Of a DNA stretch of 64,000 nt, positions 7,556 to 16,035 are shown one piece after another (within the stretch, counting starts at the first letter, position 1; each line of letters starts with the position of its first letter). A program made the position numbers and the translations under genes. Source of the stretch: JBDHWG01 sp039810085. Its GTDB lineage: Bacteria > Chloroflexota > Anaerolineae > Epilineales > JAHCIE01. Where the stretch lies: assembly GCA_039810085.1 (NCBI GenBank), contig JBDHWG010000009.1, forward strand, positions 124,001-188,000, read 5' to 3'. Under the pieces are notes generated by a model. It was given only the letters and a program-made list of their open reading frames with translations, made no database searches and had not been told where the DNA came from.

Positions 7556-8479
7556 GTGTCGGTTGAGCCTGTCGTTATCGTCAAAGACTTGGTGAAGGTG
7601 TACGGAGACAATCTACCGGCGGTGAACGGCATCAGCTTCAGCGTCGAGCAGGGCGAGATATTCGGCTTCCTTGGCCCGAATGGCGCGGGCAAGAGCACGA
7701 CCATGCGCATGCTGTATGGCCGAACACCCATCACCTCGGGGCAGGTGAGCATCCTGGGCCTGGACCCACGCCATAACGGCCGCCGTCTGCGAGCGGCGCT
7801 TGGCATCGTTCCCCAGGAAGACAACCTCGACCCCGACCTGCGCGTGCTCCAGAACATGCTCGTCTACGCGCGCTACTTCGACATCCCGCGCTCGGTTGCG
7901 CTCGCCCGCGCCCAAGAGGCGCTCGAGCTGTTCCACCTTTGGGAGCGCCGCGACTCGCAGGTCAGCGAGCTATCCGGCGGGATGAAGCGGCGGCTGGTCA
8001 TCGCGCGGAGTCTCATCAATGAGCCGAAGCTCATCATCCTGGACGAGCCAACGACCGGCCTCGACCCCCAGGCGCGGCAGCTCGTCTGGCAGCGGCTGCG
8101 CTACCTGGCGAGCCAGGGCGTCACCATGCTTATGACCACGCACTACATGGAAGAAGCTACCCAGCTCTGCTCACGCCTGGTCATCATGGACAAGGGCAAG
8201 ATTCTGGCCGAGGATAGGCCCCACGTCCTCATCCAGCAGCATACCCAGCCGTACGTCCTGGAGATTCGCCGCGACGGCGAGAGCGCAACCCTGTTCCGCG
8301 ATGTTCTGCCGCACGATGCTCAGGTCGAGCAGGTCGGCGACACGCTGTATGTCTACAGCCCGTACGCCGTGGACCACGCGTCGCTGGGCTTGCCACCCTC
8401 GGTCACGACACTCAGCCGTCAGGCATCTCTGGAGGACGTGTTCCTGCGCCTGACCGGCCGCGGGCTTGAGGAAGAGTAG
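7556..8479 (+). CDS. ABC-2 exporter ATP-binding protein (DrrA/NodI-like)
   Basis: A 307-aa ATPase of the DrrA/NodI/CcmA branch. I prefer the GTG at 7556 (MSVEPVVIVKDLVKVYG) over the ATG at 7529, since the nine extra residues look non-native and the earlier ribosome site is in a hairpin. Walker A GPNGAGKST, signature LSGGMKRRL, Walker B LIILDEPTTGLDP and the H-loop TTHYMEEA are intact. The last 100 residues form the C-terminal extension common to drug and polysaccharide exporters. It pairs with the permease that starts 10 bp downstream. Likely exports a lipid, drug or polysaccharide; the substrate is unknown. Confidence 0.92.
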   Translation: MSVEPVVIVKDLVKVYGDNLPAVNGISFSVEQGEIFGFLGPNGAGKSTTMRMLYGRTPITSGQVSILGLDPRHNGRRLRAALGIVPQEDNLDPDLRVLQNMLVYARYFDIPRSVALARAQEALELFHLWERRDSQVSELSGGMKRRLVIARSLINEPKLIILDEPTTGLDPQARQLVWQRLRYLASQGVTMLMTTHYMEEATQLCSRLVIMDKGKILAEDRPHVLIQQHTQPYVLEIRRDGESATLFRDVLPHDAQVEQVGDTLYVYSPYAVDHASLGLPPSVTTLSRQASLEDVFLRLTGRGLEEE

Positions 8480-8489
8480 GACAAGCGCC

Positions 8490-9269
8490 ATGAATGACAT
8501 GCCCTTGCTAAACGTCTCCTATCGCGCCGTCCGTGTGTGGCAGCGCAACTTCGACGTCTTCATTCGCATGTGGAAGACCGAACTGTGGCCGCCCTTCCTG
8601 GAACCGATCATGCAGATCGTCGCCCTGGGGTTTGGCCTCGGTGCGTACGTCACCGCCATCAATGGGCAGTCCTTCATCCAGTTCATCGCGCCCGGCTTCG
8701 TCGCCAGCGGCGTGATGTTCACAGCGTCGTTCGAGTGCATGTTCGGCTCCTACGTGCGCATGGAGTACCAGCGCACCTTCGACGCCATCATCGCCACCCC
8801 CGCGACAGTCGAGGATGTCATCGCCGGCGAGGTGCTATGGGCGACGTCGCGGGGCGTCTTCGCCGCCGTGGTCGTCCTCATCGTGATGCTCGCCTTTGGG
8901 TTGGTGCATTCACCCTGGACACTAGCCGCCATCATTGTCGCCGCGGTCGAGGGCTTCATGTTCGCCGCCCTCGCCATTACGTTCACCGCCGTTGTCCCAT
9001 CCATCGACAACTTCAACTACCTGATTACCCTGGGCCTGACGCCGATGTTCTTGTTCTCCGGTGTCTACTTCCCCATCGAGAACCTACCGCCTGCCCTACA
9101 AACGCTCGCCTGGTTCTCGCCGCTCACCCACGCTGTCCTGCCGATTCGCGGGCTGACGCTGGGCGCGCCGGGGTTGTGGATGGTGGGAGACGTGGTCTGG
9201 ATGCTCGTCGTGGGCGGGGCCTTATTCATCGCCGCGCTCTACCTGATGCGCCGACGGCTCATCAACTGA
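8490..9269 (+). CDS. ABC-2 type permease (NodJ/DrrB-like)
   Basis: Membrane partner of the preceding ATPase, 259 aa with six predicted helices (roughly 40-60, 75-95, 120-145, 150-172, 185-205, 230-252). The loop FSGVYFPIENLPPALQTLAWFSPLTHAVLPIRG is the conserved ABC-2 signature region. Start is the ATG at 8490, 10 bp after the ATPase stop; an upstream in-frame start at 8466 would overlap the ATPase gene. NodJ-like permeases export lipo-oligosaccharides or drugs. Confidence 0.9.
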   Translation: MNDMPLLNVSYRAVRVWQRNFDVFIRMWKTELWPPFLEPIMQIVALGFGLGAYVTAINGQSFIQFIAPGFVASGVMFTASFECMFGSYVRMEYQRTFDAIIATPATVEDVIAGEVLWATSRGVFAAVVVLIVMLAFGLVHSPWTLAAIIVAAVEGFMFAALAITFTAVVPSIDNFNYLITLGLTPMFLFSGVYFPIENLPPALQTLAWFSPLTHAVLPIRGLTLGAPGLWMVGDVVWMLVVGGALFIAALYLMRRRLIN

Positions 9270-9297
9270 CGCCCACAACAACACTTTGACATAAGCC

Positions 9298-9326
9298 TTG
9301 ACAGAATCAGGAAACTGGGGTATAAG
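9298..9326 (+). promoter_or_regulatory. Strong SigA-type promoter before the SH3 lipoprotein gene
   Basis: TTGACA at 9298-9303 and TATAAG at 9321-9326 with an optimal 17-bp spacer. The start codon is 112 bp downstream, leaving a leader of about 105 nt in which I see no clear structure. Confidence 0.7.
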
Positions 9327-9437
9327 TCCGATAGTCGCTGTTGTTTCGTCATGGTTCTCGCCCCTCGATGGAGTAGAATAGCTTAGCACAAGACACAGTT
9401 TGTGATGGGCCGCGTTTGGTCTAGATAGGATGCGTCC

Positions 9438-10484
9438 ATGTCTCCTCGCACACGCCTCAGTTTGCTCTTCGCCATTATCATCCTGCCCCTGGTGACCGGC
9501 TGCCAGGGTCTTGTCGATATTGGCCGCGCCGAGGCGCGCGAAAGCGTTGCTCTCCTGAGGGACATCGTCGGGGTAGAAGTTCAGGCCGCGCCCGACTCCA
9601 GCTCTGCGTCTGTCACATCCCCCGGCCCGTCCAGCAGCCAGCGCGGTCCGGCTCAACGCGGCCAGCGCGCCCCGGCCATCCCAGAAGACCTCACGCCGAC
9701 ACCCGCACCGACCGATACCCCACAACCGACGGACACGAGCAGCCCGACGGTGATTGTCGATGTCCTCAACGTGCGCTCTGGCCCTGGATTGAACTACGAG
9801 GTGGTGACTCAGGTACAGCAGGGCGACCGGCTTACCCTGCTGAGAAACCTGGGAACATGGCTCCAGGTCCGCACACCCGATGGCACAGTCGGCTACGTCA
9901 TGGCAACCTACGTCTCGACGGGCGACTCGACCGCCCAGGCACAGCCCCAACCGCCGCGCAGCCCTTGGAGTCCGCAAGGGCGAACGCCGCCCGGCTGGAA
10001 TGCGCCCCCCGGCTGGGGCAGCGCGGCCCCATCCCCACGCCGCAGCGACCGCTTCGGCGGCTTCCCGCCCGCTACAGGCCCCGCAGTCACCGATAACGCA
10101 GGCAACTCCGTGCGTGTCGCCGACGCCACCGGCGGGACGTACACCTTCAACGCCCAGGAGCTGCTACGCCTGCTGCGTGACGAGGGCATCCAGGGCCAGG
10201 ACGTGGTCGTGACGCTAACACAGAGCGGCTACGGCAACCGCAGCGAGACCAGCTTCGGGCGCATGCTCATCGACTGCAACCCCATCAACATACCGGTGGA
10301 TGCCCAGCGGCCCAATCCGCCGGGCAACGGCAAGACCGGCGCGGCCTTCTGCAACGCCGTCGCCATGCACGAGACGTATCACCTGATGACGCTGGCGCGG
10401 GAGCACTGGGGCGGCCAAGAAGCGGACGCCGACACCTTTGCCACGCAACACCTAAGGCAGTACTCGCTCGTGACCAGCCCCTAA
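9438..10484 (+). CDS. Lipoprotein with SH3b domain and compact HExxH zincin-like motif
   Basis: A 348-aa exported lipoprotein: signal sequence with lipobox LVTGC (Cys22), a Thr/Pro linker, and a bacterial SH3_3 domain (about 108-160: VDVLNVRSGPGLNYEVVTQVQQGDRLTLL...TPDGTVGYVMATYVS) of the kind that binds cell-wall peptides. A Pro-rich spacer follows, then a domain of about 130 residues ending HETYHLMTLAREHWGGQEADADTFATQHL. HETYH fits the zinc-binding HExxH pattern, and QEADADTFA resembles the third-ligand segment of gluzincins, but the spacing is short. Proteolytic activity is therefore uncertain. The gene is 5 bp ahead of an MFS gene. Confidence 0.75.
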   Translation: MSPRTRLSLLFAIIILPLVTGCQGLVDIGRAEARESVALLRDIVGVEVQAAPDSSSASVTSPGPSSSQRGPAQRGQRAPAIPEDLTPTPAPTDTPQPTDTSSPTVIVDVLNVRSGPGLNYEVVTQVQQGDRLTLLRNLGTWLQVRTPDGTVGYVMATYVSTGDSTAQAQPQPPRSPWSPQGRTPPGWNAPPGWGSAAPSPRRSDRFGGFPPATGPAVTDNAGNSVRVADATGGTYTFNAQELLRLLRDEGIQGQDVVVTLTQSGYGNRSETSFGRMLIDCNPINIPVDAQRPNPPGNGKTGAAFCNAVAMHETYHLMTLAREHWGGQEADADTFATQHLRQYSLVTSP

Positions 10485-10489
10485 GGTCA

Positions 10490-11722
10490 TTGCTCTCGCT
10501 CCTGTGGCGGCTCGTCGCCCTCAACGCATTCTGGTTCGCCCTCAACGTCGCGGGCAACGGCCTCGACCCGATTGCCATGCCGTTGCGCGTCCAGGAGCTT
10601 GTGCCGGGCGACGCCAAGGCAACCTGGCTCGCCGTCCTTCGCACGGCGGGCCTTCTTGTCGCCATCCTGTGGCAGCCGACGGTTGGGGCGCTCAGCGACC
10701 GTCGGCTCGGCGGACGGCTGCCGTTCCTGCTGGCTGGCGCAACGGCGTTCGTGGTGTTCCTCCCTCTTATGGCCCTTGCGCCGACCTTCGCCATTCTCCT
10801 GCTATCGATTCTCCTGCTCCAGTTCAGCTCCAACACCATCCAGGGGCCGCTTCAGGCGTTGGTGACTGACTACTTCCCCAGCTACCTGTATAGTCGCGCG
10901 GCGGGCTTCAAGGCGCTGTTCGAGGTCGCGGGCGGCATCGTCGGCGCGCTCCTCGTTGGCCTGCTTATCGGAAGCCGCTGGCCGGGCAGCGTCTACGTCC
11001 TGGTCGGCGGCGCGGCGGTTCTGGCGGCGGTTATCACCTACACGGGCCTACGCGGCGTCCGGCCGCGCCGCCGCGTGCTGCAAGCCGAGGCCGTCGCGCC
11101 GCACTCGTTCCGCCGCGCCCTGGCCGACCTGCGGACGCCGGCCATGCGCGGCTTTCGCTGGTGGCTCGTCAACCGCATGCTCTTTGCCTTCGGTCTTGCC
11201 AGTGTCAAGGTCTACGGGCTGTACTACGTCCAGGACTACCTGGGGCTGGCGGAGCCAGGCCGCGTCGTCGGCATCCTGGTCGCCACCATTGGCATTGGCG
11301 TCGCGCTGCTTGCCCTACCGTCGGCGCGTCTAGCTGAGCGCATCGGCTGGCGCATCCCGATGCTGAGCGCCAGCATCCTTGGCGCGACGGCGGCGATTCT
11401 ATTCCTGTTCGCGAGCAACGCCGCGCAGCTCTGGCTGTTTGGCGGCATCTTCGGCGTCGCCCTGGCGCTCTACCAGGTCGTGGGCTGGGGCCTGGGCATG
11501 CGTCTCGCGCCGATGGGCCGTGTCGGGCAGTTCCTCGGCGTCGCCAATATTGCGGGCATCACCGGCTCTATCTCAGCCGGTCTCGTCGGCCCCCTCATCG
11601 ACGCGCTGAATGGCCGCCAGGCAGGCTCCGGTTACCTGGCCCTGCTTGTCGTCGATGCCCTGTGTTTTGCCCTCGCCGCGCTCGCCCTCCTGCGAATTCC
11701 GGGCGACGCCACGTCCAAATGA
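10490..11722 (+). CDS. MFS transporter
   Basis: A 410-aa major facilitator with 12 predicted membrane helices. The open frame starts at a TTG at 10490, 5 bp after the lipoprotein stop, with TAAGG close upstream; MLSLLWRLVALNAFWFALNVAGNGLDP leads straight into helix 1, so the start seems right though the codon is rare. The loop 2-3 motif appears as GALSDRRLGGRLPFLLAG, matching the MFS signature. Substrate is not evident; the pattern (SDRRLGGRLP, tracking into two six-helix halves) resembles sugar or drug carriers of the GPH/DHA type. Likely co-transcribed with the upstream lipoprotein gene. Confidence 0.85.
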   Translation: MLSLLWRLVALNAFWFALNVAGNGLDPIAMPLRVQELVPGDAKATWLAVLRTAGLLVAILWQPTVGALSDRRLGGRLPFLLAGATAFVVFLPLMALAPTFAILLLSILLLQFSSNTIQGPLQALVTDYFPSYLYSRAAGFKALFEVAGGIVGALLVGLLIGSRWPGSVYVLVGGAAVLAAVITYTGLRGVRPRRRVLQAEAVAPHSFRRALADLRTPAMRGFRWWLVNRMLFAFGLASVKVYGLYYVQDYLGLAEPGRVVGILVATIGIGVALLALPSARLAERIGWRIPMLSASILGATAAILFLFASNAAQLWLFGGIFGVALALYQVVGWGLGMRLAPMGRVGQFLGVANIAGITGSISAGLVGPLIDALNGRQAGSGYLALLVVDALCFALAALALLRIPGDATSK

Positions 11723-11748
11723 GAATAGTTGGCTTCGCTAAGTAAACC

Positions 11749-11777
11749 TTGCCGGAGTGACTTTCCAGGATTATACT
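11749..11777 (+). promoter_or_regulatory. Promoter of the secreted alpha/beta hydrolase gene
   Basis: TTGCCG at 11749-11754, 17 bp, TATACT at 11772-11777. Transcription would start near 11784, after the in-frame GTG at 11779, which supports the ATG at 11806 as the start. Confidence 0.6.
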
Positions 11778-11805
11778 AGTGAAGAGACCTGTCGGGAGGG
11801 AATCG

Positions 11806-12822
11806 ATGGCGCGACTTCGCTTGCTTATCATCCTCGGCATATTGATTGCTAGTGTTGGTTCAATCGCAGCGCAGAGCAGCCGGGGCATCGAGGCCCCGAA
11901 TGGCGCTCCTCCGGCCACGGCTCCACGCACCGTCAATGACCCGGGCGACGGCAGCAGCGATATTGCCTTCATCGACAGCCTGCGCAATCGAAGCTACGGC
12001 GGGGGCGAGATCGAGATCGTGCGCGTCCTTCAAGACACTCCCCTCTTTACGCGCTACCTGATCCAGTATCCCAGCGACGGCCTGACCATCGGCGGCTTCA
12101 TGAACGTGCCAAAGGGCGTACCGCAGCCCTACCCCGCCGTGATTGTCGCCCACGGCTACGTCAATCCTAACAACTACGCCACGGTCAACTATACTGCTCC
12201 CCTTGCCGACGCCCTGGCGCGAGCCGGTTATCTGACCGTCCATCCCAACTACCGCAACCACACCGGCTCCGACCTTGGCCCTAATCCGTTCCGCGCGGGC
12301 TACGCCGTGGATGTCCTCAACCTGGCTGCCATTTTGAAGCAGCGGCCGGACGTGAAGGCGGATGGAATCGGCGTTTTCGGCCACAGCATGGGCGGCGGCG
12401 TGGCGCTCAAGACGCTGGTGGTGGGCAGCGACATTCGCGCCGCGGTCCTCTATGGAGCGATGAGCGGCGACGAGGTCGAGAACTTCGAGGCCATCAACCG
12501 CTGGAGCGGCGGCACGGGTACGCGAGAGACGCCCTTCACACCGTCGCGCGATTTAGACGCCTTCCGCCGCGCGTCGCCCATCAACTACCTGGACTCGATC
12601 CAGGTCCCAGTGCAAATTCACCACGGTGGGGCAGATAACCAGGTCCCGCCCGCCTGGTCGGTAGACCTGGACAACCGCCTGCGGGTGGCAGGCAAGAACG
12701 TCGAGATGTACACGTATCCGGGCGCGCCCCACTTCTTCCCCGTCGGGAGCGCCGCCTACAACAGCATGATCGCGCGCGTCATTCGGTTTTTCGACAAGTA
12801 TTTGTATGAAAGCCAGGGGTGA
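11806..12822 (+). CDS. Secreted alpha/beta hydrolase (S9-like/prolyl-oligopeptidase superfamily)
   Basis: A 338-aa exported serine hydrolase. The ATG at 11806 follows GGGAGGG by 5 nt and opens a signal peptide (residues 1-24, ending IAAQSS). The hydrolase core shows VIVAHGYVNPNNY (oxyanion region), the nucleophile elbow GHSMGGG, the acid in HHGGADNQVPP and the histidine in YPGAPHFF: a complete catalytic triad. The fold matches secreted dipeptidyl-peptidase/acyl-esterase-like proteins. The true substrate (peptide or ester) is unknown. It has its own promoter and is 9 bp ahead of the next gene, with which it may share a transcript. Confidence 0.85.
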   Translation: MARLRLLIILGILIASVGSIAAQSSRGIEAPNGAPPATAPRTVNDPGDGSSDIAFIDSLRNRSYGGGEIEIVRVLQDTPLFTRYLIQYPSDGLTIGGFMNVPKGVPQPYPAVIVAHGYVNPNNYATVNYTAPLADALARAGYLTVHPNYRNHTGSDLGPNPFRAGYAVDVLNLAAILKQRPDVKADGIGVFGHSMGGGVALKTLVVGSDIRAAVLYGAMSGDEVENFEAINRWSGGTGTRETPFTPSRDLDAFRRASPINYLDSIQVPVQIHHGGADNQVPPAWSVDLDNRLRVAGKNVEMYTYPGAPHFFPVGSAAYNSMIARVIRFFDKYLYESQG

Positions 12823-12831
12823 GGACTGTAT

Positions 12832-14175
12832 ATGCCGGGTCGGAAAGACAAAGTTGATTTCGAGTGGGCCGTGGGGGAAACGGATTGGGACCAAGATGTT
12901 GAATTGATGGACGACGCGCCTCCGCCGCCGCCGCTCGTGGTGCAGCGCATGAATGGCATCTCGCGCCGCATCCTGGCCGGCGTCGGAACGGTATTGGTTG
13001 TCGTGGCGGTCCTTATCGGCTGGAAGGTATGGCACGACTCTCAGGTCGGCTTGGACCGCATCCGCCAGGACCTCCAGGCCACGGCGGACATGGAAACGTG
13101 GGCGTGGTACAACCAGGACACGAACGCCCTGGCCTCGTTCATCTCGCCCAACGCCTCGTCTAGCTGGCGGACTCGCATGCAGTACTCCCTGAACCGCATC
13201 CGCGACACCATCGGCGCGGGCCTCGCCACGCCACAAACGGTGATCGGCGACCCGGAAGTTCACGACAGCATTGCCCTGGTGCGTGTCCGCGTGACGCTGC
13301 CTGGCGGCTCGCCCGCCACGACAACGACCCTCGCCGAGACGCGCTATTACGAGCGGCAGGCCGACGGTGTGTGGCGGCAGACCAGCCCAAACGGCCAGTT
13401 CTGGGGTGACACGCGGCAGCAGTCCTCGCAGCACTTCACCATCAGCTACAACACCCGCGACCACCGCGCCGTCGTCGCCGCCCTGCCGCGCCTGGAAGCC
13501 CTCTACACCCAGATCTCGGCCGATCTTGGCTTGAAGGATCAGCCCCTGACGCCGTTCGACATCACCGTCCTGCCGACGCTCGATAACACGACCTTCCGCA
13601 TGAGCGATGATCGTCGCCTGGCGGTGGCGTCGCCGGAATTGTTGCTGTCGCCCGCCAACCTCACCTACGACGACATCCTGGTGCGCTCGGTCGCCTCGCC
13701 GCTGGTCTCCTACCTCATCCTACAGTCCAACCAGCAGCAGGCCAGCCAGCGGGGAAGCGCCCTTGTCCGGTCCCCCTTCGCCCTGATGGGCCTCGCGCAG
13801 TGGCTCGTGGCGACGACGACGAACCTGCCACTGGACTTTCAGCGCCAGACCGAGGAACAGTTCCGCGCGGCCCTGGCGAACGGTTATCGCCCATCCCTGA
13901 CCAATCAGCCTCCGGACTTCAACAGCGCCAACAATCGCCAGCGCGGCTTTGCCGTCGTCCAGATGACCGGCTACACGCTCGGCGAGTTCATCGCGCAGCG
14001 CTACGGCCGCGCCAAGGTCGGCGAGATGATTCGCGTTGTCGGCAGCGGCCTGCCGTGGGACGAGACCATCACGCAGGTTTTCGGGACCGACATCAAGACG
14101 TTTGAGAATGACTGGCGCACGTTCGTGCTCCAGCATTATGGAGGGGAGCCGTCGGCGATGACGGCCAGGCCATAA
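12832..14175 (+). CDS. Membrane-anchored peptidase-MA-like protein without the zinc motif
   Basis: A 447-aa protein with an acidic, Pro-rich cytoplasmic N-terminus (1-45), one membrane helix (about 48-68) and a large external part. The C-terminal half (about 200-435: FTISYNTRDHRAVVAALPRLEALYTQI, then FDITVLPTLDNTTFR..., and FGTDIKTFENDWRTFV) has the layout of the gluzincin-like peptidase MA domain seen in Chloroflexota proteins. Where active members carry HExxH, this one reads DDILVRSVASPLVSYLI, with no histidine pair, so it is probably not a protease. It starts 9 bp after the hydrolase gene and abuts the following MFS gene. Confidence 0.65.
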   Translation: MPGRKDKVDFEWAVGETDWDQDVELMDDAPPPPPLVVQRMNGISRRILAGVGTVLVVVAVLIGWKVWHDSQVGLDRIRQDLQATADMETWAWYNQDTNALASFISPNASSSWRTRMQYSLNRIRDTIGAGLATPQTVIGDPEVHDSIALVRVRVTLPGGSPATTTTLAETRYYERQADGVWRQTSPNGQFWGDTRQQSSQHFTISYNTRDHRAVVAALPRLEALYTQISADLGLKDQPLTPFDITVLPTLDNTTFRMSDDRRLAVASPELLLSPANLTYDDILVRSVASPLVSYLILQSNQQQASQRGSALVRSPFALMGLAQWLVATTTNLPLDFQRQTEEQFRAALANGYRPSLTNQPPDFNSANNRQRGFAVVQMTGYTLGEFIAQRYGRAKVGEMIRVVGSGLPWDETITQVFGTDIKTFENDWRTFVLQHYGGEPSAMTARP

Positions 14176-15591
14176 GTGAGCGACGATACAACGACACTGC
14201 GCCGCGACGCGCTCCCGCGCTCGGACGGTGTGTCAGCCGAGGAAGCAGACGACGAGTTCAATGCGTCGTCCCAACCGGCCCATGCAGATCCGAGCGATGG
14301 TTCGCGCCACGCCGCGCTTTATCCCAGCGTCCACCTGAACACGAGCATTGCTGCCGCGACGCGCCACCTGGGACACCTCCACGTGCCGCGCACGTTCTCG
14401 GCGCTCCGCAACCGCAACTACCGCCTGTACTTTTTCGGGCAGGCCGTGTCACTGAGCGGGACATGGATGCAAACAACGGCGCAGAACTGGCTGGTCTACC
14501 AGCTTACGTTCGCGCCGTTCGCGCTGGGCCTGCTCAACTTCGCCAGCCAGGTTCCCATCCTCCTGTTCAGCCTCTTCGCGGGCGTGGTCGCGGACCGCGT
14601 CAACAAGCAGCACATGGTCATCGTCACCCAGACGCTTGCCATGATCCAGGCATTCGTGCTGACCGCGCTGGTTGTCAGCGGGCGCGTCACGGCCTGGCAG
14701 GTCATCTTCCTGGCGGCGGTCCTCGGCAGCATCAATGCCTTCGACAACCCGGCCCGTCAGTCGTTCGTACCGGAGATCGTGTCGAAAGCCGACTTGATGA
14801 ACGCCATCGCCCTGAACTCGACGGTGTTCAACACGGCGCGCATCCTCGGTCCGGCCCTGGGCGGCATCGTCGTCGCGGCCATCGGGACGGGGGCAGCGTT
14901 CACGCTCAATGGGCTGTCGTTCCTCGCCGTGCTCGCGGGCCTACTAATGATGCGGGTCACGCCGCGTCCGCTGCCGGCCCGTGGCGAGTCCATGTGGCGC
15001 AGCCTCGCCGGCGGTCTTGGCTACATCTTCGGTAATCGGGCGCTGCTCACCATCGTGCTCCAGTCGTCCATGTTTGGCATCTTCGGCATGAGTTACGCAA
15101 CGCTGATGCCCGTCATGGCGGATCAGATTCTTGGCTTGAGCGTCGGCGGCTACGGCTTGCTCCTCAGCGCGACGGGCGTTGGCGCCGTGATAGGTGCGCT
15201 AACCGTGGCCTCGCTGGGCGATTACAAGCACAAAGGCCGACTCATTACCCTGGCCGACTTCGCCTTCCCGACGGCTTTGTTCCTGTTCGCCGCCTCGCGT
15301 CATGTCGTTCTCTCGGTATTGGCCCTGGTGGTGACGGGCGTCTTCATGGTGCTGCGCAATTCCCTGGCGAATACCCTCGTCCAGATCAGCGTCCCCGATG
15401 AGTTGCGCGGGCGGGTGATGTCAGTGTACATCTTCATGTTCCTGGGCATGGCGCCGCTGGGCGCGATCATCAGCGGCACGCTTGCCCAGCAATTCGGCGC
15501 GCCGTTCGCCCTTGAGTTTGGCGCGGTGGCCCTTCTAGGCTCGGCCCTGCTCATTGTCTGGTCGCGTCCCGAGGTTCGCCGCCTGGCGTAA
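14176..15591 (+). CDS. MFS exporter (EntS-like)
   Basis: A 471-aa MFS protein of the EntS/DUF894-like group, with about 75 hydrophilic residues before the first helix and 12 predicted helices. Motifs include LRNRNYRLYFFGQAVSLSGTWMQTTAQNWLVYQLT at the first helix and FAGVVADRVNKQHMVI in the 2-3 loop. It begins with a GTG directly after the TAA of the preceding gene, so translation is probably coupled; no strong ribosome site is visible. EntS-type carriers export siderophores or drugs; the substrate here is not known. Confidence 0.85.
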   Translation: MSDDTTTLRRDALPRSDGVSAEEADDEFNASSQPAHADPSDGSRHAALYPSVHLNTSIAAATRHLGHLHVPRTFSALRNRNYRLYFFGQAVSLSGTWMQTTAQNWLVYQLTFAPFALGLLNFASQVPILLFSLFAGVVADRVNKQHMVIVTQTLAMIQAFVLTALVVSGRVTAWQVIFLAAVLGSINAFDNPARQSFVPEIVSKADLMNAIALNSTVFNTARILGPALGGIVVAAIGTGAAFTLNGLSFLAVLAGLLMMRVTPRPLPARGESMWRSLAGGLGYIFGNRALLTIVLQSSMFGIFGMSYATLMPVMADQILGLSVGGYGLLLSATGVGAVIGALTVASLGDYKHKGRLITLADFAFPTALFLFAASRHVVLSVLALVVTGVFMVLRNSLANTLVQISVPDELRGRVMSVYIFMFLGMAPLGAIISGTLAQQFGAPFALEFGAVALLGSALLIVWSRPEVRRLA

Positions 15592-15602
15592 GGAGGCCGC
15601 GG

Positions 15603-15989
15603 ATGGAAAACGCCCTGTACGAGCGCATCTACCTGGTCGCGTCCCAGATTCCGGCCGGTCAGGTTGCTACCTATGGCGACATCGCCCAGATCGTCGGGCG
15701 CGGCTGTGATGCGCGCATCGTCGGCTACGCGATGGCCGACCTTGGCCGCCACCCGTTCCGCCTGCCCGTCCCGTGGCAGCGCGTCATCAACGCCCAGGGG
15801 GGAATCAGTACGCGTGGCCCGCGCCAGCGCGAGCTACTGGAGGCAGAGGGCATCGAGTTCGACGCCAAGGGCCGCGTGCCGCTCGCGCACTATCGCTGGC
15901 GCGGGCCGACGCCGGACTTTCTCGCCGAGCACGAGCTGAACCCGCTGGATTTGCCCGACCCACCGCCCGACCAGCCTAAACTTCTGTGA
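15603..15989 (+). CDS. Alkyltransferase-like protein (ATL), MGMT family without the active cysteine
   Basis: A 128-aa relative of O6-alkylguanine-DNA alkyltransferase. It keeps the DNA-binding segment (IPAGQVATYGDIAQIVGRGCDARIVGYAM) but where MGMT has the PCHRV acceptor site it has P-W-Q-R-V at residues 57-61, with Trp58 in place of the cysteine. This is the hallmark of ATL proteins, which bind O6-alkylguanine lesions without repairing them and hand them to nucleotide excision repair. Start is the ATG at 15603 behind AAGGAGG, 11 bp after the MFS stop, so it likely shares that transcript. Confidence 0.9.
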   Translation: MENALYERIYLVASQIPAGQVATYGDIAQIVGRGCDARIVGYAMADLGRHPFRLPVPWQRVINAQGGISTRGPRQRELLEAEGIEFDAKGRVPLAHYRWRGPTPDFLAEHELNPLDLPDPPPDQPKLL

Positions 15990-16014
15990 CAGCATTCGTC
16001 ACCTATGGTATACT
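15986..16014 (+). promoter_or_regulatory. Promoter of the deacetylase gene
   Basis: GTGACA at 15986-15991, 17-bp spacer, TATACT at 16009-16014; start codon at 16036 with AGAGAGG upstream. Confidence 0.65.
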
Positions 16015-16035
16015 CTCATTCAGAGAGGTCCACCT

